Positions 1-8,178 of a stretch of 64,000 nt of DNA are shown here, one piece after another. The DNA lies in assembly GCF_001279695.1 (NCBI RefSeq), contig NZ_LGDD01000199.1, positions 1 to 64,000 on the forward strand, read 5' to 3'. Source of the stretch: Streptomyces sp. WM6378. GTDB lineage: Bacteria; Actinomycetota; Actinomycetes; Streptomycetales; Streptomycetaceae. A program made the position numbers and the translations under genes. Position 1 is the stretch's first letter. Each line of letters begins with the position of its first letter. Under the pieces are notes generated by a model. It was not told the DNA's origin and made no database searches. It saw only the letters and a program-made list of their open reading frames with translations.

Positions 1-100
1 TCAGCCCGTCATGGGGGTCCCCCCTGGCCCTTGAGGCCTTGGGGGAGTTTGAGGACGAGCGCCCTTCAGGCGCGAACGGGGTCTGGGGCGGAGCCCCAGA
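1..100. repeat. Dispersed intergenic repeat, copy 1, with terminator-like hairpin
   Basis: Positions 1-84 are an exact reverse complement of 9735-9818 in the same window, and a shortened variant lies at 5805-5857. Next to it, 82-89 (TCTGGGGC) and 93-100 (GCCCCAGA) form an 8-bp stem with a GGA loop. The hairpin follows the response-regulator gene (stop at 146 on the minus strand), so it may also act as that operon's terminator. No coding potential is seen. The family looks like the G/C-rich intergenic repeats common in Streptomyces genomes. Confidence 0.75.
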
Positions 101-145
101 AGCACTTTCACCCCCGGCGGGTTTGGGGAAGGGGCGGGGTGGGGG

Positions 146-814
146 CTAACCCGGGGTTACCAGGCGGGTTTCGTACGCGTATACCGCCGCCTGCGTCCGG
201 TCCCGCAAGCCCAGCTTCACCAGGACCCGGCTCACGTGGGTCTTGATCGTCGATTCCGCCACGACAAGGCGGTCCGCGATCTCCTGGTTCGAGAGGCCCT
301 GGGCGATCAGGACGAGCACCTCCGTCTCGCGGTCGGTCAGCTCCTCCACCTGGCCGGGCGGCGCGGAGGAACCCGCCCGCTGCACCGGCACGACCCGCGC
401 GAACTCGTTGATCAGCCGCCGGGTCACCGAGGGGGCGAGCAGCGCCTCTCCGGACGCCACCACCCGTACGCCCTCGGCGAGTTGACGCGCCGACGCGTCC
501 TTCAGGAGGAAGCCCGACGCCCCCGCCCGCAGCGCCTGGTACACGTACTCGTCGAGGTCGAACGTGGTCAGGACGAGCACCTTCGAGGAGTCGTCCGACG
601 CCACGATCTCCCGCGTCGCCTCGATGCCGTTCATGCCGGGCATCCGGATGTCCATCAGGACCACGTCGGGACGCAGCGTCCGCACCTGGGCGACCGCCTC
701 GCGGCCGTCGACCGCCTCGCCGACGACCTCGATGTCCGGCTGCGCGCCGAGCAGCACGGAGAAGCCCTCGCGCACCATCATCTGGTCGTCGACGATCAGG
801 ACCTTGATCGTCAT
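146..814 (-). CDS. LuxR/NarL-family response regulator
   Basis: A 222-aa DNA-binding response regulator. The receiver domain (about 3-120) has the acidic pair D9/D10, the phosphoacceptor D55 in VVLMDIRMPG, T83 and K105. A GerE/LuxR helix-turn-helix (about 158-217, LTDRETEVLVLIAQGLSNQEIA) follows. It should be phosphorylated by the histidine kinase encoded immediately upstream. The two genes share ATGA (811-814), so translation is coupled. The start is the ATG at 814 of MTIKVLIVDD, because the longer open frame upstream is only a shadow of the kinase gene. Regulated genes cannot be read from the sequence. Confidence 0.95.
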   Translation of the reverse strand: MTIKVLIVDDQMMVREGFSVLLGAQPDIEVVGEAVDGREAVAQVRTLRPDVVLMDIRMPGMNGIEATREIVASDDSSKVLVLTTFDLDEYVYQALRAGASGFLLKDASARQLAEGVRVVASGEALLAPSVTRRLINEFARVVPVQRAGSSAPPGQVEELTDRETEVLVLIAQGLSNQEIADRLVVAESTIKTHVSRVLVKLGLRDRTQAAVYAYETRLVTPG

Positions 815-2184
815 GCCTTTTCTTCCGTTTCCGTCGCCTCGGCCGCCTGGGTCGCCTCGCCCGGCTCGACCGGGATGAAGACCGTCACCTCGTACCCGCC
901 CTCCCCCGTCCGCTCCGCTGTCATCACGCCGCCGAGCATCGCCACCCGCTCCGCCATGCCCGTGAGCCCGTGCCCGGAACCCTGCGAAGGGCCCGCCTCG
1001 GAGGTCGCGGGGCCGTTCACGATGCGCAGGCCGAGCCCGCCCAGAACGTATCCGATCTCCACCCGCGCCCCCGCCCCCGGGGCGTGCCGCAGGGTGTTGC
1101 TGAGGGCCTCCTGGATGATCCGGTACGCCGAGAGTTCGACGCCCTGCGGGAGTTCCCGTACCGCACCGGTGATCACCTTCTCCACCGGGAGGCCGGCCTC
1201 GCGGACGTTCGCGAGCAGGCCCTCCAGGTCGGCGAGGGTGGGCTGGGGGGCGTCCGGCGCCTCGTAGTCCTCCGCGCGTACGACGCCGAGCACCCGGCGC
1301 AGTTCCGTGAGCGCCGCCACCGCGTTCTCGCGGATCGTCGCGAAGGCCTGGGCGAGCTCGGGCGGCGGGTTCTCCACCCGGTACGGCGCGGCCTCGGCCT
1401 GGATGGCGACCACCGACATGTGGTGCGCCACCACATCGTGCAGCTCGCGCGCGATGTTGGTGCGCTCCTCCAGGACCGTCCGCTTGTCGCGTTCCACCGC
1501 GGTGACCGACTTCTCCGCGCTGACCTGCCGCTCGGCGTCCTTGCGGATGTGCACGACGGAGATGACCAGCAGGACGATGCCGTAGACGGTCGCCAGCTGC
1601 AGGGTGTTGTCGCCGTACGAGCTGCGGACCGAGCCGAGGACCGCGCTGAGGGTGACGGTGACCACCCACATCCAGGCCGCCACGCGGGGGCGGGTGCGCA
1701 GGGCCACCACGGTGAGGACGCTCAGGTGCATGAAGACGGCGCCGGGTGTCCAGGGGCCGAGGCCGCCGTGGCTCCCCACCACCCCCGTGAACACTGTCGC
1801 CGCGCACGACAGCCAGAACGCTCCGATGGGGCGCACCAGCGTCGTGATCACGGGCACGGCCAGCATCACCCCGCTGAGCAGCCAGGCCGGCCCGCCGCTG
1901 CCACCCCGCGTGTACCCGAACAGCAGCGAGCAGAACGCGAGGAAGCAGACCACCGCGTGCGGGGTCCAGGCCGCGGCCTCGCGTATGCGGCCCGGTAGCC
2001 GGCGGGTGATCGGGCCGTCGGTCCGCATGGGCGGGAGCGGCCGGTAGGCGAACGCGTCGTGGAACAGGTCCCTGCGCAGCCCTCCGTACGCGTCCATCGC
2101 CAGCCGGAATTCAGGGCTGCGCTCGGTGCCGCCGCCCGCTGCTGTGGTGCCGCTCCCCTGCCGGGGCCTGGCCGTCTCGTTCAC
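811..2184 (-). CDS. Sensor histidine kinase, HisKA_3 type
   Basis: A 457-aa membrane kinase partnered with the downstream LuxR-type regulator. A cytoplasmic N-terminal stretch (about 1-70) precedes a block of four to six hydrophobic segments (about 75-212) with no large extracellular sensor loop. The phosphoacceptor helix is ARELHDVVAHHMSVV with H249. The ATP-binding domain shows the N box (QEALSNTLRHA, N363) and a G box (GHGLTGMAER, about 404-413). This DesK/NarX-like layout suggests membrane or cell-envelope sensing, but the signal is unknown. The C terminus is Glu/Thr/Ala-rich. Confidence 0.93.
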   Translation of the reverse strand: MNETARPRQGSGTTAAGGGTERSPEFRLAMDAYGGLRRDLFHDAFAYRPLPPMRTDGPITRRLPGRIREAAAWTPHAVVCFLAFCSLLFGYTRGGSGGPAWLLSGVMLAVPVITTLVRPIGAFWLSCAATVFTGVVGSHGGLGPWTPGAVFMHLSVLTVVALRTRPRVAAWMWVVTVTLSAVLGSVRSSYGDNTLQLATVYGIVLLVISVVHIRKDAERQVSAEKSVTAVERDKRTVLEERTNIARELHDVVAHHMSVVAIQAEAAPYRVENPPPELAQAFATIRENAVAALTELRRVLGVVRAEDYEAPDAPQPTLADLEGLLANVREAGLPVEKVITGAVRELPQGVELSAYRIIQEALSNTLRHAPGAGARVEIGYVLGGLGLRIVNGPATSEAGPSQGSGHGLTGMAERVAMLGGVMTAERTGEGGYEVTVFIPVEPGEATQAAEATETEEKA

Positions 2185-2286
2185 ACCCCCAAGGTAGGCG
2201 GCGGGCCGCGCGCGGGCGTCCGGCCAGATGGGGATCCTGCGGGATCCGCCTCAGGGACTACGCGGTGGGCCCCGAGGGGTTCCCCC

Positions 2287-2781
2287 TCACTCGGCCGTCA
2301 CCTTGGCGACGAACGAGGCGATGTTCCCCACCGTCCGCCGGATCTTCTCCTCCACGGTGAGCGTCTCGTGCAGCCGCGCCCCCATGCCCGCGTCCTTCTT
2401 GCCGCGTACGTAGAGCGAGCAGTCGAGGTCGCCGCAGATGTACGCGCCGACCGAGTTCCCCTGCTTGCCCGGCTTGCCCGCCTTCGGCGCGACCATCAGC
2501 GCGACGCCGCCGGAGTGGGTGGTCAGGCACAGCGAGCACATGCTGCGCCGCTGCTGCCCGACGGCGGCGCTGGAACAGCGCAGGGCGACGCCGTGGGGAC
2601 GGCCGTCCAGCTCGACGACGAGGTAGCCCCGGTCGGGCGCCTGCGGGTCGCGCCAGCCGAGGTAGTCCAGGTCGTCCCAGGGCCGTTCGGCCAGGTCACG
2701 CGGGACGGCCAGGCGCTTGGCCTCGCCCTTGGTGCAGTTCACGAAGGCGGCACGGATCTCTTGTTCGGTCAGCGGCTTCAT
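2287..2781 (-). CDS. FBP-domain (FusB-like) EF-G-binding zinc-finger protein
   Basis: A 164-aa protein resembling the C-terminal treble-clef zinc-finger module of the FBP/FusB family, whose members bind elongation factor G and can rescue it from fusidic acid. Visible features are MKPLTEQEIRAAFVNC at the N terminus, CSLCLTTHSGGVALMVAP, and the later pair CGDLDC, giving a four-Cys zinc site. The ATG at 2781 is chosen because the family begins there; the open frame continues 12 codons further into the palindrome at 2797-2817. It diverges from the TetR gene at 2902 and is probably controlled by it. Drug resistance is an inference only. Confidence 0.8.
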   Translation of the reverse strand: MKPLTEQEIRAAFVNCTKGEAKRLAVPRDLAERPWDDLDYLGWRDPQAPDRGYLVVELDGRPHGVALRCSSAAVGQQRRSMCSLCLTTHSGGVALMVAPKAGKPGKQGNSVGAYICGDLDCSLYVRGKKDAGMGARLHETLTVEEKIRRTVGNIASFVAKVTAE

Positions 2782-2796
2782 AAATCTCACGGTAGA

Positions 2797-2817
2797 TTGC
2801 CTAAAGCCTTTAGGCAA
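2797..2817. promoter_or_regulatory. 21-bp perfect palindrome, candidate TetR operator
   Basis: Half-site TTGCCTAAAG, a single central C, then its exact complement. It lies 15 bp upstream of the FusB-like gene start (minus strand) and about 85 bp upstream of the TetR start (plus strand). A/T-rich arms in a very G/C-rich region and the divergent arrangement are typical of an autoregulatory TetR operator. Confidence 0.7.
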
Positions 2818-2901
2818 ATGGATATCTAGTTAAGGTAGGCTTCGGGCCAACAGAGCGATCGAGGACAGCGCGATCGAGGCGAGGGAGAGGAAGGGCAGGG
2901 C

Positions 2902-3471
2902 ATGGCACGGGTAGGACTGACCACCGAGCGCCTGGTCCTGGCGGGCGCGGAGCTGGCCGACGAGGTCGGCTTCGACCAGGTGACCGTCTCGGCGCTGGCC
3001 AGACGGTTCGACGTCAAGGTCGCGAGCCTGTACTCGCACGTGAAGAACTCCCAGGACCTCAAGACGCGGATCGCCCTGCTCGGCCTGGAGGAACTCGCGG
3101 ACCTGGCCGCCGACGCCGTGGCCGGCCGGTCCGGCAAGGACGCCCTGGCCGCGCTCGGCAACGTCTACCGCGACTACGCCCACAAGCACCCCGGCCGCTA
3201 CGCCGCGACCCAGCTGCGGCTCGACGCGGAGGCGGCGGCCGCGAGCGCGGGCCGCAGGCACTCGCAGATGACGCGGGCGATCCTGCGCGGCTACGACCTG
3301 CCGGAGCCTGACCAGACGCACGCGGTACGGCTGCTCGGCAGCGTCTTCCACGGCTACATCAGCCTGGAGATGGGCGGCGGGTTCAGCCACAGCGCGCCCG
3401 ACACCCAGGAGACCTGGGAGCGCACCCTGGACGCTCTCGACGCCCTGCTACGGAACTGGCCGACATCATGA
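2902..3471 (+). CDS. TetR/AcrR-family regulator
   Basis: A 189-aa repressor. The N-terminal helix-turn-helix is visible at about 25-45 (VTVSALARRFDVKVASLYSH), and the all-helical ligand domain follows, ending with a WHG-type stretch (LLGSVFHGYISLEMGGGFSHS). The start is the ATG at 2902, after the purine-rich GAGGGAGAGGAAGGGC leader. The stop overlaps the start of the downstream hydrolase gene (ATGA at 3468-3471), so the pair is translationally coupled. The perfect palindrome at 2797-2817 is the likely operator, controlling this operon and the divergent FusB-like gene. The ligand is unknown. Confidence 0.93.
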   Translation: MARVGLTTERLVLAGAELADEVGFDQVTVSALARRFDVKVASLYSHVKNSQDLKTRIALLGLEELADLAADAVAGRSGKDALAALGNVYRDYAHKHPGRYAATQLRLDAEAAAASAGRRHSQMTRAILRGYDLPEPDQTHAVRLLGSVFHGYISLEMGGGFSHSAPDTQETWERTLDALDALLRNWPTS

Positions 3472-4634
3472 TCCCACTGACAACAACCCCCATCACCGCT
3501 CAACTCCTGCGCGGGGCAATCGAGTTGGAGCTCACCGAGCACGGCGTGCTGCCGCACCGGCTGCCCGCCCGGGCCCGCACCCGGGGCGCCGACGCGCAGC
3601 TCGCCATGGCCGAGGCCCAGCCCTCCGGCATACGCCTCGCCTTCCGCACCCGGGCCACGACCGTCGAGCTGGACACGCTGCCGACCAAGCGCGTGTACGT
3701 CGGGGCCCCGCCCCGGCCGGACGGCGTGTACGACCTGCTGGTCAACGGCCGCCTGACAGGCCAGGGCGGCGTGGCGGGCGGCAACACCGTAACCATCGAC
3801 ATGACGACCGGGTCCGTCACGCACGCCTCCGGCCCGGTCGGCACCCTCCGCTTCACCGACCTGCCCGCCGACGTGAAGGACGTCGAGATCTGGCTGCCGT
3901 ACAACGAGAGGACCGAACTGGTCGCCCTGCGCACCGACGCCCCTGTCGAGCCGGTGCCGGACTCGGGCCGCAAGGTGTGGCTGCACCACGGCAGTTCGAT
4001 CAGCCACGGCTCGGACGCCGCGAGCCCCACGACCACCTGGCCGGCGCTTGCCGCCTCGCTCGGCGGCGCGGAACTCATCAACCTGGGCTTCGGCGGCAGC
4101 GCCCTGCTCGACCCGTTCACCGCACGCACCATGCGGGACACCGCCGCGGACCTGATCAGCGTCAAGATCGGCATCAACCTGGTCAACCACGATCTGATGC
4201 GGCTGCGGGCGTTCGTGCCGGCGGTGCACGGCTTCCTGGACACCATCCGGGACGGCCACCCCACCACCCCGCTCCTTGTGATCTCCCCGATCCTGTGTCC
4301 CATCCACGAGAACACCCCGGGCCCCTGCGCCCCCGACCTCACGGAACTGGCCTCCGGCCGACTGCGGTTCCGCGCGACGGGCGACGCGACGGACCCGACC
4401 CGCCTCACGCTGGCCGCCATCCGCGACGAACTGGCCGGGATCGTGGCGCAACGCTCGGCCGACGACCCCAACGTGCACTACCTGGACGGCCGTTCGCTCT
4501 ACGGGGAGGAAGACACGACCGAGCTGCCGCTGCCCGACGCGCTGCATCCGGATGCGGTGACGCATCGCCGAATGGGGGAGCGATTTGCTGAACTGGCCTT
4601 CAGGGACGGGGTGTTCAGCGGGACGGCGGGGTGA
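3468..4634 (+). CDS. SGNH/GDSL-family hydrolase
   Basis: A 388-aa esterase/lipase-like protein. An N-terminal beta-rich domain (about 1-155) precedes the SGNH domain. The nucleophile block is HHGSSISHG (about 166-174), the Gly/Asn block includes NLGFGGSALLDPF and KIGINLVNHD, and the C-terminal Asp-His block is DALHPDAVTHRR (about 365-376). There is no signal peptide, so it is probably cytoplasmic. It overlaps the TetR gene by 4 bp and belongs to the same operon. The substrate is unknown; acyl-ester or carbohydrate-acetyl hydrolysis is usual for the family. Confidence 0.88.
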   Translation: MIPLTTTPITAQLLRGAIELELTEHGVLPHRLPARARTRGADAQLAMAEAQPSGIRLAFRTRATTVELDTLPTKRVYVGAPPRPDGVYDLLVNGRLTGQGGVAGGNTVTIDMTTGSVTHASGPVGTLRFTDLPADVKDVEIWLPYNERTELVALRTDAPVEPVPDSGRKVWLHHGSSISHGSDAASPTTTWPALAASLGGAELINLGFGGSALLDPFTARTMRDTAADLISVKIGINLVNHDLMRLRAFVPAVHGFLDTIRDGHPTTPLLVISPILCPIHENTPGPCAPDLTELASGRLRFRATGDATDPTRLTLAAIRDELAGIVAQRSADDPNVHYLDGRSLYGEEDTTELPLPDALHPDAVTHRRMGERFAELAFRDGVFSGTAG

Positions 4635-4734
4635 GCCCCGAAGGGGCGCGGGGCTGTGACATTGTGCGGCTCCGCCGCGCGGGCACGACCAGCCACCCAC
4701 GGCCCGCACGTAATGAACCGCACCCCGCGGAGCC
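4635..4734. repeat. Intergenic dispersed repeat fragment between convergent genes
   Basis: The gap between the convergent hydrolase genes carries GGGGCGCGGGGCT and CACGACCAGCCACCCACGG, the same sequence family as 5885-5937 and 9846-9899. Short G/C stems (GCCCCG/GGGGC) could end transcription from both sides. No ORF is supported. Confidence 0.5.
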
Positions 4735-5604
4735 TCAGTACGCCAGCTGAGCGATCTCCTCCGCCACCACGGCGCACGCGTCAGCCGCGGGGTCGATCAG
4801 CGGGAAGTGGCCCACGCCCTCCAGCAGGGTGAGTCCCACCATCTCCCCCGCCTTGGCCGCCGCATCGACATACGCCTCCGCCACGGCCTGCGGCACGACG
4901 ATGTCGTCCCGGCCCTGCACGACGGCCGTGGCGATCCCGGTGGGCAGCAGGGCGGCGGGGTCGGCATGCGGACCACGAGACCTCAACTCCCCTTCTCCAC
5001 CCAGGAGTTGAAGGACAGCCCCCGAGCAGACACCCAGCTCCACGGCCGTGGCGAAGTCGGCGATGGGGGCCAGCGCCACGACGCCGCGCAGCGCCGCGGG
5101 GCCGGGGGTGCGCCACGGGGAGCCGGGCGGCAGTACGTGCCGGGCGGCCGCCCACAGGGCGAGGTGGCCGCCGGCCGAATGCCCGGCCAGGACGGTGCGG
5201 CGCGGGTCGGCCTGCGGCACGGCATCGCGTACGAGGACGGGCAGCGCGTCCAGGGCCGCCGCCACGTCGTCGAAGGTGTCGGGCCAGCGCCCGGCCACGG
5301 GCCCGTCCCCACCCTGCTGCGGCAGCAGACTCCCGCGCCGGTACTCGACGTTGGCCACGGCGAACCCGCGCCGGGCCAGGAAGTCCGCGAGCGGGGTGAA
5401 GTGCATGCGGTCGTACGGGGCCCGCCAGGCGCCGCCGTGCAGCAGCACGACCAGGGGGGCGCCGGCGCGGTCGCCCCGGGGGGCGTAGAAGTCGATCACC
5501 TGGTCGGGGTGGTCGCCGTACGCGGCGCTGGCGTCGGGGGCGACGGCGGGATGGGAGAAGGCGGATGCCTCTTCGGCCGCGTCACGCTCTGCGGGATCCG
5601 TCAT
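4735..5604 (-). CDS. Alpha/beta hydrolase, kynurenine-formamidase-like
   Basis: A 289-aa alpha/beta hydrolase. The oxyanion-hole motif is HGGAW (56-60), the nucleophile elbow is GHSAGG (S143), and the C-terminal catalytic His lies in GVGHFPLIDP (about H266). The HGGxW plus GxSxGG pattern is that of the hormone-sensitive-lipase/arylformamidase group. It lies downstream of kynA and kynU on the same strand, so N-formylkynurenine hydrolysis (the missing middle step) is the most economical role. However, 430 bp of repeat-bearing DNA separates it from kynU, so co-transcription is not certain. The start is the ATG at 5604. Confidence 0.75.
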   Translation of the reverse strand: MTDPAERDAAEEASAFSHPAVAPDASAAYGDHPDQVIDFYAPRGDRAGAPLVVLLHGGAWRAPYDRMHFTPLADFLARRGFAVANVEYRRGSLLPQQGGDGPVAGRWPDTFDDVAAALDALPVLVRDAVPQADPRRTVLAGHSAGGHLALWAAARHVLPPGSPWRTPGPAALRGVVALAPIADFATAVELGVCSGAVLQLLGGEGELRSRGPHADPAALLPTGIATAVVQGRDDIVVPQAVAEAYVDAAAKAGEMVGLTLLEGVGHFPLIDPAADACAVVAEEIAQLAY

Positions 5605-6032
5605 TCCCCAACCTTTCGCCAGGCCAAGCCGGTTGATCACCCGGGCGCGAGGGACGCTACCAGGACGCCCACCCTCACAACCCGGGGCGGCCCCCGGAGC
5701 GCCCTGGGGCTCCGCCCCAGACCCCATTGAGCCCCCACCCCACCCCTTCCCGAAACCCGCCGGGGGTAGGGAAGGGGGAAGCTGAGTTCCTGGGGCTCCG
5801 CCCCAGACCCCGTATCGCGCCTTAAGGGCGCTCGTCCTCAATCGCCGGACGGGCTGAAATGCCCCGTGCGGGCCAGCACCGATCCTGCTAGGGGCGCGGG
5901 GAACTGCGCGACCGGCCACGCACGGTCCGCAGCCGAACGACAGGCACGAACGGGGGCCCGGGGGCAGAGCCCCCGGAAGGGGTGCAGGGGACGGAGTCCC
6001 CGCATGGGCAACCCCCCCCCGGGGCCCGGGGC
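5605..6032. repeat. 428-bp gene-free stretch of dispersed intergenic repeats
   Basis: The stretch has several modules. TGGGGCTCCGCCCCA hairpins lie near 5702 and 5789. A shortened copy of the repeat at 1-84 lies at 5805-5857. A second module at about 5885-5937 (TAGGGGCGCGGGGAACTGCG) recurs at 9846-9899, and a third near 5960-6005 (GGTGCAGGGGACGGAGTCCCC) recurs near 9915-9940. No coding sequence is supported. The hairpins could end transcription of kynU. Confidence 0.7.
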
Positions 6033-7223
6033 TCAGCCCGCCAGCGCCGCGAGTTCCGTCGCCGCCCGCTCCGCATCGGCGAAGCCCACGTACAGCGGTG
6101 TGAAGCCGAAGCGCAGGACGTCGGGGCGGCGGAAGTCGCCCACCACTCCCCGCGCGGTGAGGGCGCGCATCACCTCGCCCGCCTCCGCGCAGGCGAGGGA
6201 CACCTGGCTGCCGCGTTCCGCGTGCGCGGCCGGGGTCACCGACGACACCCGCCCGGCCGGAACGTACGCCTCGACGCACTCCAGGAAGAAGTCGGTCAGG
6301 GCGAGGGACTTGGCCCGCACCGCCTCGATCGAGACCCCGTCCCACACGTCGAGCGCCGACTCAAGCGCCAGCATCGACAGGATGTCCGGGGTGCCGACCC
6401 GGCCCCGTACCGCGCCGTCGCCCGGCACGTACGCCGGCCGCATCCCGAAGGGGTCCTCGTGCGAGTTCCAGCCGGGCAGCGGGGTGTCGAAGCGGGGCTG
6501 GTGGTCGCCGCGCACGTACAGGTACGCCGGTGAACCCGGGCCGCCGTTCAGGTACTTGTAGGTGCAGCCCACCGCGAAGTCGACGCCGTGCGCGCCCAGG
6601 CCGACCGGCAGCGCGCCCGCGCTGTGGCACAGGTCCCAGACGGCCAGGGCGCCGGCGGACCGGATCGCCGCCGTCATGCCGGGCAGGTCGTTGAGGCGGC
6701 CGGTGCGGTAGTCCACGTGGTTGACCAGGACCGCCGCCGTGCGCGGGCCGAGCGCGGACCCGATCTCGTCCGGTGCCAGGGCCCGGATCTGACGGCCCGT
6801 CATCCGGGCCGCCGACTCGGCGACGTACCCGTCCGTGGGGAACGTCGAGGCGTCGACCAGGATCTCGTCCCGGCCCTCGCCCGCGAGGCGCACCGCCGCC
6901 ACCAGCGCCTTGAAGACGTTCACGCTCGTCGAGTCGCCGACCACGACCGTGCCCGGCGCCGCGCCGACGAGCGGGGCGATCCGGTCGCCGATGCGTTCCG
7001 GCGCCGTCCACCAGCCGCTCTCCTCCCAGGACCGGATGCGCAGTTGTCCCCACTCGCGGGCGATGACGTCCTGCATACGGGCCGGAACGTGCCGGGGCAG
7101 CGCGCCCAGCGAGTTCCCGTCGAGGTAGACCACGCCGTCGTCGAGGGCGAACAGCTCGCGGTGCGGGGCGAGTTCGTCTGCGGCGTCCAGCGCCGCGGCC
7201 TTCTTGGCCAGTGCCTCAGACAT
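6033..7223 (-). CDS. kynU: Kynureninase
   Basis: A 396-aa PLP enzyme that cleaves kynurenine to anthranilate and alanine. The PLP lysine is K223 in CTYKYLNGGPGSPAYLY, and the cofactor-contacting segment is AVWDLCHSAGA (D197, H200). The N terminus DGVVYLDGNSLGALP is the family signature. The length matches bacterial kynureninases. The ATG at 7223 overlaps the end of the upstream tryptophan dioxygenase gene by 8 bp, so the two are translated together. The product anthranilate could feed catabolism or an antibiotic precursor pool. Confidence 0.95.
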   Translation of the reverse strand: MSEALAKKAAALDAADELAPHRELFALDDGVVYLDGNSLGALPRHVPARMQDVIAREWGQLRIRSWEESGWWTAPERIGDRIAPLVGAAPGTVVVGDSTSVNVFKALVAAVRLAGEGRDEILVDASTFPTDGYVAESAARMTGRQIRALAPDEIGSALGPRTAAVLVNHVDYRTGRLNDLPGMTAAIRSAGALAVWDLCHSAGALPVGLGAHGVDFAVGCTYKYLNGGPGSPAYLYVRGDHQPRFDTPLPGWNSHEDPFGMRPAYVPGDGAVRGRVGTPDILSMLALESALDVWDGVSIEAVRAKSLALTDFFLECVEAYVPAGRVSSVTPAAHAERGSQVSLACAEAGEVMRALTARGVVGDFRRPDVLRFGFTPLYVGFADAERAATELAALAG

Positions 7224-8076
7224 GGCTGCGCGCCGTCCACAGCTCGGGGAACACGTGCTTGGTGGCCCGCTTCTCCAGCCACGCCACCCCGGCCGAACCG
7301 CCGGTGCCGGCCTTGGCGCCCATGGCCCGCCGGGTCGCCACGAGATGGTCGTTGCGCCATCGCCACACGAGTTCGCCGACATCGGTCAACGCCTCGCCCA
7401 GGCGCACCAGTTCACCGTTCTGGTCGCCCGCGTACAGCTCGGCCCAGACCGCCTCGACCCCCGGGTTCGGCTCGTACTTGCGGGTCAGGTCGCGCTGGAG
7501 AACCGAGAACGGCACGGCGTACCCGCGCCGCGCGAGCAGCGCGAGGACCTCGTCGTACAGGCTCGGCTCACCGAGCGCCTTCTCCAGCTCGGCGTGCACG
7601 CGGGGCGCGCCCCGGTGCGGCACCAGCATCGACGCCGACTTGTCGCCGAGCAGGAACTCCATCCGCCGGTACATCGCCGACTGGAACCCGGAGCCCTCGC
7701 CGAGCGCGGCCCGGTAGGAGTTGAACTGGGCCGGGGTCAGCTGCGCCAGCGGCGTCCACGAGGCGTTGAGCGCCTCCAGCTCCCGTACCGAACGCTTCAG
7801 GGCGTCGATCGCGACCGGCACCCGGTCCGCGCGCAGCGCCCGCGAGGCGGTCTCCCACTCGTGCACGATGACCGTGAACCACAGCTCCATGACCTGGGTG
7901 GTGACCAGGAAGACCATCTCGCCCGGGTCGTCCGAGCGCAGCTGCTGCAGGTGGGTGAGGACGTCCGCCTGGACGTAGTCCTCGTACGGTGTCGTGCCCT
8001 CGAAGTCCAGATTCGGGGTCTCCGGCTCGTCGCCCTGTTCGGGCGGCGTGACCGGTTCGGACATCTTTGATGACAT
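7216..8076 (-). CDS. kynA: Tryptophan 2,3-dioxygenase
   Basis: A 286-aa haem dioxygenase that opens the indole ring of tryptophan to give N-formylkynurenine. Family segments include TPYEDYVQADVLTHLQQ, DPGEMVFLVTTQVMELWF with the following VHEW, the central GFQSAMYRRMEFLLGDK and the C-terminal VWRWRNDHLVATRRAMG with TGGSAGVAWLEK. The start is the ATG at 8076, preceded by GAGGAG at good spacing; a second Met 12 bases inside is less favoured. It is the first gene of the kynA-kynU unit. No operator is recognised upstream. Confidence 0.95.
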   Translation of the reverse strand: MSSKMSEPVTPPEQGDEPETPNLDFEGTTPYEDYVQADVLTHLQQLRSDDPGEMVFLVTTQVMELWFTVIVHEWETASRALRADRVPVAIDALKRSVRELEALNASWTPLAQLTPAQFNSYRAALGEGSGFQSAMYRRMEFLLGDKSASMLVPHRGAPRVHAELEKALGEPSLYDEVLALLARRGYAVPFSVLQRDLTRKYEPNPGVEAVWAELYAGDQNGELVRLGEALTDVGELVWRWRNDHLVATRRAMGAKAGTGGSAGVAWLEKRATKHVFPELWTARSHV

Positions 8077-8178
8077 CGCTGTCTCCTCGATGTGTCCGGG
8101 TAGCGGTCCGCCCCTTCCTTGGTCGGCATCGGAGCCCCGGTCCCCACCGGCATCATAAGCACGGTTCCGCGCGGTTCG

